Positions 46,022-59,600 of a stretch of 64,000 nt of DNA are shown here, in pieces (positions within the stretch are counted from its first letter, which is position 1; each line of letters starts with the position of its first letter). Source of the stretch: Anaeramoeba flamelloides (taxonomy: Eukaryota; Metamonada; Anaeramoebidae); assembly GCA_027625915.1 (NCBI GenBank), contig JANTQA010000029.1, positions 2,852,001 through 2,916,000 on the forward strand. The letters are read 5' to 3'. The notes under the pieces are model-generated. The model was not told the DNA's origin. It saw nothing but the letters and a program-made list of their open reading frames with translations, and ran no database searches. The translations under genes were made by a program, and so were the position numbers.

Positions 46022-48075
46022 TAATTATTGTATAAGGAAATTAATTTCCACCCTTCAAAAAAATAAAAAAAATTCTAATTGTTTTTAAATGGTTATTATT
46101 ATTATTATTTTTTTTTTTTTTTTTTTTTTTTTTTGGGGGGGGTTTTTTTTTTGCTCATGTATTTCTTTAACAAATCTTGGCTTTAATAATAAGTTTATTA
46201 TTTCTCTGAGTTCTTCCAAATATTATATTAGTTGGAACTTTAAAATAAATATTTTTTTATTTTTCGTATAGTAAATATTTGAGAAATGGTGTTTAGATAC
46301 ATTTTCTAATCATTATTTATTTTGAAATAATATTTCAATTTCACTTTAAAGTAAAATAAAATTGATATAGATATTGTTTCTTGATAAAATTGTTAAATTG
46401 TTGAAATAAAAAAATAATCTCAAAAGAGTTCCTTAATCTCAGTAAAATATATAAACTTTAAATTTCTTTTACAAAAAAAAAATAAGAAAATATTCATATT
46501 CCAATATTTTTTACAATTTTACCTGTTCTTAGACCCGAACAAAATTAGATTTTCCACTATTTCATAATTTCAATTTATAATTTAAAGACACAAAATAATT
46601 TCCTCAAGATGTTCTTGATAGTTTTATGAGCTACTTTTACAAGTTTGAATTGTTTTAGAATTTTGATTTGTGCTTGAAAATCCAAAAAAGTTATTTTTTT
46701 TTGAAAATTTTCATTCAAAAATCTATTTAAATAATTTTTTTTGAGTTGATTTTAGCTTTTAAATTTTTAATTTTTTTATCCAATTTCTTTAGAATGAAAA
46801 TTCTTTTTGAGGATGAATGTAAAAGAAAACAAGAATTAAATCACAATCATGATGGGAAATAACGCCCTTAAATTCTAAATTTTAGTAAGGGAAATACTTG
46901 TCAAATTACAATTTTAGAAATATTCAAAAAGTAAAATTTCTTTCAATGTTAAAATTCAATATTATAAAATGATTAGATTTAATTAAGGTATATTGAATAC
47001 AATAAAAAATAATTATTTATATGATCATTTAAATGTTTAATTTTTTTTTAATTATTTCATCTTATTCCCAAACAGGTGTAAATCAGTCACACTTTTGTTA
47101 CCATCAATCTGAAAAAGAAAAATTCAAAAAATTCCAATTTTATTTGGATTTTGTTTTCTTTAGCAAGAGTTACTAAAATTTTTTCTATTAAATATAGAGC
47201 AAAGTTTACAAATATCACCAATGATTGATAAAAATGCAATTAATATGATAAAACCATAGTTTTTAATTAAATCACAATCATTGAATAGAGATTGTGATAA
47301 GTGCTAAAATATTACAAGATAAAATAATGATTATAGAATTCAATGTTTTCAATTAGTAAAACAATCTAAAAGGAAATCGTCTCTTTTTTTGGTTAATCTT
47401 CAAGTGTTATTCAAAAAGAATTTTGTATCTTAAATATCAAAATATGTTCAATTGTAAACTTTTAATTCAATGAATTGAGTTTGGAGTTTAACTGAAATTG
47501 ATATTTTGTAATTGTGTCGTGATCCCCTTATTTTAAAAAAAAACTTTTGTTTCATGTTTTTTTATCAAGTGTTGAAGATCTCTCAAAGATCTATTCTGAC
47601 AGTGTGTGTTTGTGTACTTTTTGTAATCGAATCAAAAGATAATTTGTGATCATCCTTGAAGGGGTTTGCAATATTGATCTTTAATTAAAGAATAACGAAA
47701 AAAAGTGAAATTTCTTCTTATTTGATGTAAACCATAAAAAACGTGAAAGGGGGCACACCAATAAGTTTAAGGAGAATATTATTTGAAAAAGCAAAATGAA
47801 AAAACTGAAAATTACGTAATTTATTAATTTTCTGACAATTGAGGTTGATTGTTTTCTCTTTGAAAAAAGATACAAAAAAAATTGAAAAATAATGAAAGAG
47901 TAAACAAAAAAAGAAACTCTTTCTAGGACAGTCAAAAAATTAATTGGTAGAAAAAAAAAAATTGAAGTTTTGCGGAAAATTCATTAATTCTTTTTTTGAT
48001 CAAGACTTTATTTTTATTTGTGATCAAGCAAAAAAAGAAAAACATACCAAATTTTGTACTAACCTTTTGGTTATT

Positions 48076-49131
48076 ATGTCACACATGAAAAGTTTATCTG
48101 ACAAAAAGGTTTTGGGAGTGAAAAGCAAAATGTTGGAAGAAGAAGAATATGAATCATCACCAACATCTTCTATGGTCCATTCAAGTTCTTCGGATTCTCT
48201 TGACGATGTACCGCCATTAATTATGTCTACAAATTTACTTGCTTCCTTGTTAACAAACCTTCATAAATCAAAAGTACCAGTTCAAAAAGATCACCAAAAG
48301 CATGAGCAGGCTTTCGATCGTGTTGAGGCAAAATCAAAAAAAAAAACAAAAATGAAAACAAAACCCAAACATAAAACAACAACAACAACAACAACAACAA
48401 CAAAAATAAAACAAGAAATTAAAAGAACAAAAGAACCAATCCAAACAAAAAAAATTGAAAACAAGATCAAATTCCAACGAGAAAATTATCATTCACACAC
48501 AACAAGCCACAAGACAAAAAAAAAGATCTTAATAAAAAAAAGAAATTCACGAAAAATTAAACCAGACTTGTCGAAAACCCTCGAACCAGACAACGAAAAT
48601 TCTTTAGAACACAGGGCTAAAAATGATCAGAATAAAAAAACTGAAATCGAGATTGAAACCGAAAACGGAAAACCACAAAATCTCAACCATGAAAATCAAA
48701 AAGAGAACAAAACAAAGAACAAAACAAAAATCATCAAGAAAATTAATCGAAAAAAGAAGAAGAACACCAAAAATAACACCAATCAGAAAAATAATGGGAA
48801 AAAAAATTCTTCTTGTGGCAAAAAAACAATCCAAGACAACACCAATTTAAATAACCCCTCACTCTCTATAAAGGAACAACGAATTAGAAACCGAAGAGCA
48901 GCAAACCGTATCAACGCCCAAAGGTTCCGAAGGAAAAGAAAACTCTATATTTCCGAGCTAGAAAAAAATACGAAGCTCCTCAGAGAGGGTATCGAAGTGA
49001 TCCTCGATTTAGTCCAAAATTCCAAACAGAACACAAATTTTGTTTTTTCTGATTTTCTTGAAAACTTGCAGTGTACTTGTACAAAATTGTTAGAAGAAAC
49101 AAAGCAAAGCCCCGAAGACAAAAATAATTAG
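48076..49131 (+). CDS. bZIP transcription factor
   Basis: A 351-residue intronless protein. The frame is open further upstream, but the first ATG is at 48076 (MSHMKSLSDKK). An N-terminal acidic/Ser-rich segment (EEEEYESSPTSS, then SSSSDSLDDVPPL) could act as an activation region. A long Lys/Asn/Thr-rich linker contains a (CAA)n-type ACA repeat encoding about nine Thr. The C terminus carries a basic-leucine zipper: RNRRAANRINAQRFRRKRK, with Asn277-x7-Arg285 and Phe at the usual Ser/Cys position as in Pap1/Yap-type factors. Leu295, Leu302 and Ile309 follow at heptad spacing. The zipper is short, about three heptads. A tail with CTCTK follows. It binds DNA as a dimer; its target is unknown. Single-exon structure and strong codon signal support a real gene. 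Confidence 0.85.
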   Translation: MSHMKSLSDKKVLGVKSKMLEEEEYESSPTSSMVHSSSSDSLDDVPPLIMSTNLLASLLTNLHKSKVPVQKDHQKHEQAFDRVEAKSKKKTKMKTKPKHKTTTTTTTTTKIKQEIKRTKEPIQTKKIENKIKFQRENYHSHTTSHKTKKKILIKKRNSRKIKPDLSKTLEPDNENSLEHRAKNDQNKKTEIEIETENGKPQNLNHENQKENKTKNKTKIIKKINRKKKKNTKNNTNQKNNGKKNSSCGKKTIQDNTNLNNPSLSIKEQRIRNRRAANRINAQRFRRKRKLYISELEKNTKLLREGIEVILDLVQNSKQNTNFVFSDFLENLQCTCTKLLEETKQSPEDKNN

Positions 49132-49409
49132 TTTTGATTTTGTTGTTTCAATTAATTATTTTTTTTTTTTTGTAAATATTTCAGATTTTTTGGGTACTTT
49201 TGAGAAATTAATTTTTTTTTTATTTTGAAGAATAATTGAATAAATAAAAAAGATTTTTCGTTTACAAGTATCACTCTTTAAATAATTTAAAATCAAATAT
49301 TTTCAAAAATCAAATAACAGTGAAGAGTAGAATAAATTTAAATTAAGAGTGGTTTTGTTTTATTAAGCCTATTTTTAAATAATTAATAATCAAATTAATA
49401 AATAAAAAT

Positions 49410-49441
<32 letters not shown>

Positions 49442-50759
49442 TGTGATTGTTTTTTGACCTTATGTGCTTTTGATTTGAATTCATAAATAGAATTGTTTTT
49501 ATTAAAAATAGTATAATCATTTCTCATCAATCGAGAAAACATTTTCAAATTAATTAATTATTATCTTTTTATTTCTAATTGAGATTGTTGATTATTAATA
49601 ATTTATTAATAATCAGAATTTACATTTTGATTCTTTTTTGAAAAAATCTCAAAATAATTCTTTTTTTGATTACATATAATCAAATGATTCTTTTTTATTC
49701 CAATTATAAATCTCAACTCATTTCTTATTTACATTCATTTTTACAAAGAATCACATCATTCTCAAAATTTAATAATTAATAATTTTTTTTTGTTTTTTCC
49801 TAAAAGAATTTTAATACTGATAAATTCAAAGAAATAATATATTTGAGATTTTTCTTATTAGTGTTTTTAGTTCAATTATCTTTTCACTTCCTCAAAAAAA
49901 TTTGTGTATATTCCTTATTAGAAAATTATTTTCTTTCAATTGTAATCTTTTTTTATAACACTAATAAATTCAAAGAAATATCATAAAATGATTAATTTGT
50001 GTTCCGTTTTACAAATTTTTTTTTCACAAGCTTTGATTAAAATACTCTATTCATTTAAATGAAAAGAAACTTTGTAAAATTGGTTTGATTTTCAAAAGAT
50101 TTGTTCTCTTTAGTTGACTTATTAGTTGGGTTAATTGATTACAAAAATGGAAATTGAATAAAAAATTGTATTCGATTTATTTGAATTTATCAGTATTTCT
50201 CAAAAAAAGAAATATTTGAGGTTTTTCTACTTGGAATTTTAGTTTTCATCATCTTTTCGTCAATTCTGATATTTTTAAGTTTATTTCCTATTGGAAAATT
50301 ATTTTTCTTTGAAATTGAATCAAAAGATTCTTTTTTTTTAAAAGAGTTTTGTTAAGAAGAAAAATTCTTTTTTTGATTCCATAGAGTCAGAATAAAATAA
50401 TTTTGAGGATCTTTTTGAAAAATTATTCTTAAAGGCGACTTGAACAAGTGGAAAATGTTTGATAAAAATTTATTCCATTGGAATCATTTTAATATTATGA
50501 TTCCAAATTTTAATTTTTCAGATTCTAAAAAATCCAAAAATGGAATCATTTTGGTAACTCGGATTATTAAGATCGAAAATCACATTGGTTCATCAAAGTA
50601 CCCTTATCCCATTTTAAAAAAAATCCCCTAAATAATACTTAAAGTAGTTGAAAATGAATAGATATTTATATCTAGAAAAAACAAATTTATTATTTTTTTA
50701 ACAAACTGAGGGTTTAGATTTTTTTTATATTCCTCATATGAAAAAATAGAAGTTTTGAT

Positions 50760-51000
50760 GATACTATTTGATCCAAAATAAATAGATTAAAATTTACATT
50801 CAGTTTTTCCACAAAATTATTGTTTATAAATCATAGTACCATTTCAAATTTTTAAATCAAAAAAACGAGCTTAAATTATTATTTAACATTATAGAATTGG
50901 TAAGACTTTGGGATTTATTTTAATTATTGGGAGAGAATGTGATTTTTTTGGAAAGCTGAATAAAAATTTTGATCTTTTTATTTTACAATTAACAGTAAGG
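50760..51000. repeat. Dispersed repeat shared with 60700-60925
   Basis: ACATTTCAAATTTTTAA (CATTTCAAATTTTTAA here), TAGAATTGG, GATTTATTTTAATT, AATGTGATTT and AAAGCTGAATRAAAATTTTG occur in the same order in both copies. The ends are partly inverted-repeat (ATTCA..TTTTCC against GGAAAGCTGAAT). Confidence 0.65.
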
Positions 51001-53086
51001 TGTATTTTCAAAATATTAGAAATAAATTCGTGATATATTATAAAATAGTTATTAGTCCAACTTTATCGCGATATCCAACTTTTTTCACAGAAACATGAAA
51101 AAATGAAAAATGTTTCAACAATTATTTTTCAAAAAAATCCTCTTGACTTTTACAAAGCCTTGATTTTTACAAATCTTTTATACTTTCAGAGTTCTTTTCA
51201 ACTTTAAAAAGGTTAGAAAGCGTTTGAAAGGGTTGTAAAGTTTCTTCAAGTATTTGAAAGACCGAAAGTTTTGTGAAATATCATGAGATTTATTGAAATT
51301 CAAAAATTTTTTTTCATTTTTTTTTTATCAAACAAATAATAAAATCTCAAAGAACGATATGATCATACAAATATTAACAGATTTCAAAAACATACTTGAA
51401 CTCAATAATAGATTTTTTTTTTTTACTAAAATTGGTGTACTCTCTATCAAAATAAAATAATCAAAAGGAACAAATATAACAAAATTTCTTATTGATCTGA
51501 AATAAAAAAAACTCTTTAAACTCTAGTTGTGTTTTCTGTAACAAAAATAGATATAAGAATCAGAGAAAAAAAAAAGAAGATAAACATTTACAATCTCAAT
51601 AATTTGTGAAAATGTGATCCCGCTGTTGAGAAAGTTATTGAAAAGTTATCTAATCCTAGTCAACTTTCTGAGAAATAAGAAAATGTTGTTACCCAAGAAC
51701 ATATTCTTTAGAGAACGAGTGGATGATTGGTTATTTCAGAAGCTCTTTTATTCATCTCAATTTACAACACCACGATTAACTCAAAAAATTTTATTTCTCT
51801 TTATTTATTATTGTTGCTGATCATCGAGGAATTATGGGTTTGTCAACCAAATCAAAATGAAAATTCAACAAAACTTCTAATCTGAACCTTGATTGAATCA
51901 AATATTTGTTTTTTTTTGTTTTTTCAAGATTTTTTTTTTTATATGATGTTTTTTTTTGATCAAAAAAAATTGAAGTGTAAAAATATTATTTATTTTGCCT
52001 AAAAAAATCACCAATTATATCACAATTTTAATTTAAATTACATTATTTTAACCGTTGTCATTATTTTTAAATAATTATAATTATTTTATAGTCTATTGAT
52101 ATTTTTATAATTCCACAATATTATATTATACCCTAACATTATTAAGCAATCCAAACTTAGAAAGTATCATGATTTTATTAATAAAGATATTCTAATTTTT
52201 TCAAATTTATCAAGTGATTAACAAATATATCCACAATTCCTCTTTTTCTCATTATAATCACCACTTTTTTTACATTTGTCAGGCATTACATAAATATAAA
52301 TTCTCAAAGTTCCTGATTCTCAATTGAATGTGATATTTTTTTTAATGCTGAAAAATGGTGATTTTTTTTTCTTTTTGATTGAAACAAAAATTTTTTCGGA
52401 AGAGGGTTTAATCTTGACAAAATTATAATAGAATAAAAAAATTAAAATTGTATTTTATTTTTGAAAAATTATTTTAACCTGTATAAGATTGAAATTTTTA
52501 TTATTTGAATTGGTTTTATCCCCAAAAGGTCAATTTTTTTTTTTTTTTTAATATTTTGATGGATATATTCCTTGATTTATAAGATTATTATATATTGATT
52601 CCAAAGTATCAATATTTCTCTTAAATTGAAAACATCACTTTACAAAATAAACGAAATTCAAAAATTATTTTTATCAAAATAGTAAAAAATATATTGGTAT
52701 TTCGAATAACTTTAGTATCAAATAAATAAATTGAATTTTTATTAAAATACCTTTAATAATGAATAAATTCTTTTTTTTTTTTCAAATTTGAAATAGAATT
52801 ATTATTATTGTGTTTAATAAAAATATTTTTTTCCTAAAATTTTTCAAACTATTTTATAAATAGCTTTAATATTTTTAATAATTAAAATAAACAAAAATTT
52901 ATATAATGAATTAAAATCAAGAAATTTATTGATCTTTTCGAGAATTTTTCACAAAAGTCCTTTTGGTGAGAAAACTTTGGGTAATAAAGAAAAACCAATA
53001 AAAAAAAAATTGATAATAAAAAAAACTTAAAATATTATAAAAAAAAATAAAATTCGGTAATCAATTGTAAAAGTCCAAGAGGTAGT

Positions 53087-53277
53087 ATCTAGGCTTTTTT
53101 TTTTTAATTTAAAATAATTGAGTAAAAATCTTTGATTTAACTCCATTTTTTTAATTCCAAAAAAAAAAAACTACAACCAAATATCAATTATAAATCATGG
53201 ATAGTGGAATTTTTATTTATTTAGAATATTTCTCCTTGTTTTTGATGGTACTGTGGATTCTGGAAAACCTAACGACA
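53087..53277. repeat. Diverged member of the CCTAACGACA palindrome family
   Basis: Left end TATCTAGGCTTTTTTTTTTT followed by AATAATTGAGTAAAAATCTTTGA, split here only by position; right end TCTGGAAAACCTAACGACAG. It is longer than the 71-bp units because of a central insertion. Confidence 0.5.
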
Positions 53278-53289
53278 GTAGATACGTTT

Positions 53290-53500
53290 TTAATTTGGTT
53301 ATGCAAATGAAATTATTATTTTTTATATATTAAAATTTTAATAATTTTTCCTCTTCTCTTTTTTTTATTTTGATAAAATTTTCTTTAATTCTTCATTTCT
53401 CTCAATAAATAAATAAAAATAGCTTTGATATTTTTATTTTTATTTTTCTATTTTCTCAAAAACTCAAAATATTAACTTGTTTACAAATTTTAATTTATTA
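53290..53500. repeat. Dispersed repeat R1, copy 2
   Basis: Starts TTAATTTGGTTATGCAAATG; same order and orientation as 8411-8620. It lies just downstream of the phosphatase stop. Confidence 0.7.
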
Positions 53501-53614
53501 TAATAATAAAATGGTAATTAATCAAAACAAATGATGAAACGAACAACTAAAGAACATAAAATTATTAACTTTTTTTAATATTGAAATTTTAATATAAAAA
53601 AAAAATAATAATAA

Positions 53615-56600
53615 TTAAGGATGGCAGGTTTGGTAATAGCTAACAGGCAAAATATCCATCATATATTTATAAAACGTCTCGAATGGACAATAAAGTTCGC
53701 CACACCAAGGCAGAATTTTATCTTTTTTCAGATAACTAACTTTGACATAATATTGATCAGTTTCTTTATACAATTGGATGTCGGTATGCGAAGCATATGG
53801 AGGTTGACCAATTTGGAAACCGAGCATATACATTATTGGTGAAACTGTTGAATCATGCCCGGAGTAATGAATAAATTTCAGATCAGAAAGCGAATTAATT
53901 TTTAAAACCATTTGCTGAAGTATATCCCGCATTCCTAGCCCTAATGATAGAACGGATATTTCAAGATCAGAATTTGTATAGTTCCATTCCCAAAACATTA
54001 CTTCGCTAAGCTGTTGATAAATATCGGAAGTTAATCCCTCTGGGAAGGGAACATCGTGCGCTTCGCGTGCTTCCAAAGTGTCGTATATGTGTCCCAATGG
54101 GGGAAGGTCTTCTGTCCCAAATATGTCAACCATTTTTTGTTCAAGGTCTTTGAGTCCATCATGATAGTCTTTCCATTCCTTCGTCGAGTGTCTTTTAGTA
54201 ATCAAGGTTCCCAAATGGGGGCATAACTTTGTATTTGGGTTTAGATATTCTAAACTTGTTTCCATAACATGCACAGGCACAACTTGGGCGGTATTTGAAG
54301 CGCCCTCTTTTAATTCACTCTCTTGGACATAATCACCATATAAACCTGTAAACAGTGATTCGGCAGATTGCCTAATTCTTCCATCATCGCAAGCCCGGAT
54401 AAATATTTCATTTGGATCATATTTGTCTCTTAGAAACCCAGTGTTGACAAGCGTTTCATGGAAATAATGCCCAAGAGCTCGATGCTCACTTGCGCCCTGG
54501 GTAGTTAACATACCAGACGTGCAATTCCCCTTATATTGCCCCCCATCCATTTGAAACTGTTTTTGAAAGATATACGGAATTGTTTGAGACGTGCCTTTAT
54601 TATTAATACTTGGTATTTCATTAAACATGTTTGTACATAGCCAAAGTGCATCTGTCCCCTTGATATAGTAAATCGGTGTACGTGCGCCTATGTTGTATAC
54701 CAATGAAAATTTATTAAAGGTATTTTTATTGATTCCAATTTTATTTTTTTTTGATTTGTTTTTTGAGAATATTTGTTTTAAGGGTGAGCAAATTTTTTTG
54801 TTTGTTTGTATTTTTTTGTAATTGAGATCATGTGAATTTTTTTTTTTTTTCAAATTAGAATTTGAATTTTTGAAATTTAGAATCCTGTTAAACTTTTTTT
54901 TTTAATTGAATTTTTTATCATGGAATCCTATGAAACTTTTTTTTAGTTTTAATAGAATTTTTTCAATAGATAATCCTTTGAAACTTTTGTTTTTTCTTTG
55001 AATCATATGAATTTTTTTTTTTGTTTGTTTGCATTTTTTTGAAATTGAGATCATGTGAATTTTTTTTTTTTTTTCAAATTAGAATTTGAATTTTTGAAAT
55101 TTAGAATCCTGTTAAACTTTTTTTTTTAATTGAATTTTTTGCTAATAAGATTCTAAGAAAATTTTTTTTTGTTTTATTTGAATTTTGTCAGTCAAAAGAA
55201 GTGCAATTCCACAATATCCTTTTTAGTGACAAGTTGCCACTATTTGAGCATGGTGCAGTTTCATGGTAAATGACTAGAACCTTAATGATATATTCTCTTT
55301 ATCGTATTTGATTATACAAAAAAGATACTTTTTCTCTCGCCATCTTTCTGTTTTAGTGATAATGTTAAACTCTTGAAGAAGTTTCTTTACTGTAGTTATG
55401 GAATTTTAATTAATTAATAACTACAATTGGGTTTTTTTCTTTCTTATTATTTTATAGGCAATATAATCTTTAAAATGGTTAATCATAATTTGTCAATCAA
55501 AAAAATACTCTGTAAAATTTTTAAAAATCAATATAATTGGCTGAATAGAAACAAAGAAGTGTTCTAAATAATTTTATTTATATAAAAACTATAATTCAAA
55601 AATAGAGGAACTCAGAACAATACAAAAACCAACTAGTTGATACGATTTTCATTTATAGTAAATAATAGAATTATTTTATTAGAAAATTTTCAATTTATTT
55701 TGATCGCATACCCTTTGCTTTTTTCAAAAAAAAATGGGGTGATCAAACAAGTAGAAATTTAAATGGAACATTTACTTTGATTTAATAAAATTTCATTGAT
55801 AGCAATAAGAGTATGGATATTTAAACTAATAGTTATTAAAATATTTCAACAAAGAATTTTGTTTCAATTTATTTTTTGATAGTTTTTCTTTTATCGTCAG
55901 AGCCAATATCCCCACATTTGACGTGACAACATTTGAATCCAAAATCAATTTTCCTTTTTCCAATGTCTTAAAACTGTAATTTATGAGATTTTTACTTTTT
56001 GAAAATATTTTTCATTTTTTATCTTTTTCATCTTTTATCTTTTTCTTTTATCTTATCCAAAAAGAAAATGATGAAATTGAATCCATAAACTTTTTCATCA
56101 ATCTAAAAAGTTAAACGAGTTTTTTAAAAAAATAAACCATATAATAAATCACAGGGACTTTTTACTAAACAGCTTATTTACATTTTTTAAGGAAGAATTT
56201 TCTCTTTCAAATTTTATCAAAAAAATCATGCGAAATCATCAATTGACTCAGATCAGTATTTGAAAATTTAACTTTAAATTGATAAAATTAAAAAAGTAAA
56301 ATTATTTTTTCAAATAATTACCTAATTGAAAAACAATTCGAAAGATCACATAAGATTTTTTTTTAGTAAATGTCAAATATAAGAATTCTTCGAAAAAAAT
56401 TTTTTTAAGATGGATAAATGAAAAAAAATATGTTTCCTAAATCCTATTATTTGAGTTATGAATTGTTCAAATTTCTTTTGAAAATCGATTTTACATTTTC
56501 GTAATTTTTTTTTTTTTAAACTTTTGCTTTTTATTGAAAATCTCGTAATGGATATATATATTCCTGATTGACTAAAATTTGTCAAGTTTGAAATAAAAAG

Positions 56601-59600
56601 ATTTAGTATGATATTGATGTACTAATATATATATATGTTATTTGTTTTTAATCAAGATTTTTTTTTATTAGAAAAAGTAAAAATAGTTCAAAGATAAAAT
56701 ATAGTTATGATATTATATTATTTTTTGATATTGGAAAAACAAAAATAATTATTCATTTTTGCAAATTTTTTTAAGGGATAGTCTCTATTATTTTTTTTTT
56801 GAACAATTTCTAAATAAGGATTCCTTATCTAGAAATATGTTTAATATTCCAAATAAACGGGTTTCCAAATCTAAGTAATTGGCAAAAAATTTTCTCAATC
56901 TTTATTAAATTTAGGTAAAAAAATTTAATAGGGATTAGTCCCTTAAAGAATTTTATTTTTTTTTTAATTTTTTGAATTAGAAATTTTATTACAATAATAG
57001 TAATTCAAAATACAATATATTGGTTTATTATTAATAACTATTATCAAATAATGTTAATTTTTTGATAAAAAAATTAAATAAAAAAAGACAATTATGAGAA
57101 ATTTTCATTTTTTTTTCTTCAGACAAAATTTCAAGAAATATTAAATTAAGAGAAATATGAAATTTATTTGATTGTGTTAACATTAAAAGTTTAATATCAA
57201 TAATTTTCGAAAATATTTATTTCAATCAATACAAAATACTTTAAAGAAAAACAAAAAAAAATTAAAATTGTAAAATTATTTCATTATTACATTGGATTTA
57301 AACCAATAAAAACTTTTTTAATAGAGATAGTAATCCTAAATTTTAAAAAAATAATAAATTCTTTTACTAGACAAATTAATTTATTCTAAATCTAAAAAAT
57401 ATCAATAAAAAATAACTTTTAACTATTATTAAAAGATTATAAAATAATCTTCCTTAACTCAAAAAAAAAATCTTTTTTTTTTTGAATTTTCTGGATTTTG
57501 ATAAAAATTTAAATAAAACCTTTGTGAAAATTGAATTTTCCATTCTAAATTAATCTAAATCTTTAAAAATAATTTTTGATCGAAGATTTTTTATTAAATA
57601 ATATTGTTTATATTGTGTGTATATATTTTAAAAAGTCAAAAATAAGAAATTGATAAAGGTTTTTTTTTAAAAAAATCCTATGTTAAACTAACTTGAAGTA
57701 TTGGCCAAATAATTTAAATATAAAAAAATTTATTTGTTAAAAAAAGTATCAAATTTACAATGAAAAAAAATATTATTTTTTTTTCAAATTTAATTTGCAT
57801 ATAATTTTATTTTTAAATTATTTAGAATCAAATATATATATATTACTATTGAATGGTAATCAATAGATAAAATAAATTTTCTATATGATGTTTAAATATA
57901 TTTTGTAATGAATAGATTATTTATAAAAAAATAAAAATAGAGAAATATTGGGGTGCGGAAAGGTACCAAATATTTTTTTCAGTAAAGTATGATGTGTTTT
58001 AAAAATTAAAATTTGAAAGTTTTTAATTTTTGATTAAAAATTAACCATTGTGAAAAAAATTTGGGTCATTAAAAAAAATTGGGTCAGTCAAAAATTTGTT
58101 TTCGTTTTTTAAATAATAAATTTTAGCAAAATGGTTTTTGATCAAAGTAAAATTTTATGAACAAATCTTACATTTAATAAAAACCAAAGTCATTATCAAT
58201 AATAATTTTCAAATGCAAAATTAAATTGTTGCATTTTAACCTTTTGGAATTACTGTGGAACTCTGGAAAAACAAAAATTTATTTTTAATTGTAAACTTTA
58301 CTAAAAATGTTAATTTTTTTTATTAGAAAACATTACAAGATCAAGTTAATTATTGTTTGGGAAGACCAAAAATTAATAACAGTTTTAAATTAAGGTTTAT
58401 CTATGAGGATTTTTAGAATTTAAATGGTTTCTGAAATCTTGAAATTTCGGTATTTTGAAGTTTTGATTGTAAACATAAGTGGAAAACAACCTCTTTCGAA
58501 AAAACATCTTTTTTTGGAAGAATTTATGATTCAATTTGGTTTAAAAGGATATTTAAGATTAACTGTGATAAATTTACGTTTATTAACAATGATAAATATC
58601 TTATTGAATTAATAGATTTTGATATTTCCTATTAAATAGTTCTCTTATTTTTAGTAAAGTTGGCAATTAAAAATAAATTTTTGTATTTTTGGAGTTCCAC
58701 AGTAATTCCAAAAGGTTAAAATGCAACAATTTAATTTTGCATTTGAAAATTATTATTGACAATGACTTTGGTTTTTTATTAAATGTAAGATTTGTTCATA
58801 AAATTTTACTTTGATCAAAAACCATTTTGCTAATATTTATTATTTAAAAAACGAAAACAAATTTTTGACTGACCCAATTTTTTTTAATGACCCAAATTTT
58901 TTTCACAATGGTAAAAAAAAAATTTTTTTTTTGACAAAATTTGGAATGAAAAATAACGAAATCACAAAAAATAAGAAAAATTTTTCAAAAATTGTGAAAT
59001 TTTTTTAAGTTATTTTTTACTATTTAAAGTAGGACTACAATTTTTAATTATTAAAATTTTCTTTTAAAGATAATTATTTATAAATTCTATATCTGAGAAT
59101 CTTTTCAGAACAATTCAAATTAAAAAAATCTTATTTCGAAGACAATTAGGTTATGCGGGGTAATAAGGGATATATATACCAAAACTCCTTTCCAATAGCT
59201 ACAAACCATCAAAAATCAAAAAAAGACATTTGTTTTTTAAAAATTAATTCTTTAATCCTCGTTGTTAAAATAAAACATATTTTGTTTTGACAATAGTTAA
59301 TTCTTTTGAGATTTTCTTATTTATTTGATTCTTTTTTGGTAATTTTTATCAAAAAATTAAAAAACAATAGATTAATAGCAGCAATGGCATTTCTGTAATT
59401 CAACCCTCATTAAAAGCCAAAGAAATTTCAAATAGAAATCAATAGGATTTCTTTAAAATTATTTTCATTCTTTTAATAGCATTTATAACAACATGATTTT
59501 ACTTCGTGACCATAGATCTTGTAAGAAATAAAAAATTTATTTAATTACAGATCAAAAAAAAAAATCGAAAAAAAAAGCAAAAATGTGGAAAAATGTGAAA

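Larger units (their letters stand above)
43189..48075. other. Intergenic region rich in decayed repeats
   Basis: No intact gene. It contains the broken coding-like region 44400-45770, a GGTTTTCC palindrome at 45951-46021 and a poly-T/G tract near 46109-46152. The last few hundred bases form the flank of the bZIP gene. Confidence 0.5.
49132..53614. other. Intergenic AT-rich DNA with repeat pairs
   Basis: No gene was recognised. It holds a direct repeat pair (about 49840-49950 and 50200-50310, both with TTCAAAGAAAT or AAAAGAAAT, ATTTGAG and TCTTTTC), a repeat at 50760-51000 shared with 60700-60925, a broken coding-like patch near 51610-51840 and R1 copy 2. Confidence 0.5.

Noticed and set aside
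51614-51840. Coding-like patch with VEKVIEKLSNPSQLSEK in one frame
   Set aside because: Broken after a short distance, no recognisable family and no exon signals.
54688-54853. N-terminal extension of the phosphatase frame beginning with a Lys-rich Met
   Set aside because: It lies in repetitive intron DNA and would replace the catalytic Arg-His; the spliced signal-peptide exon fits far better.
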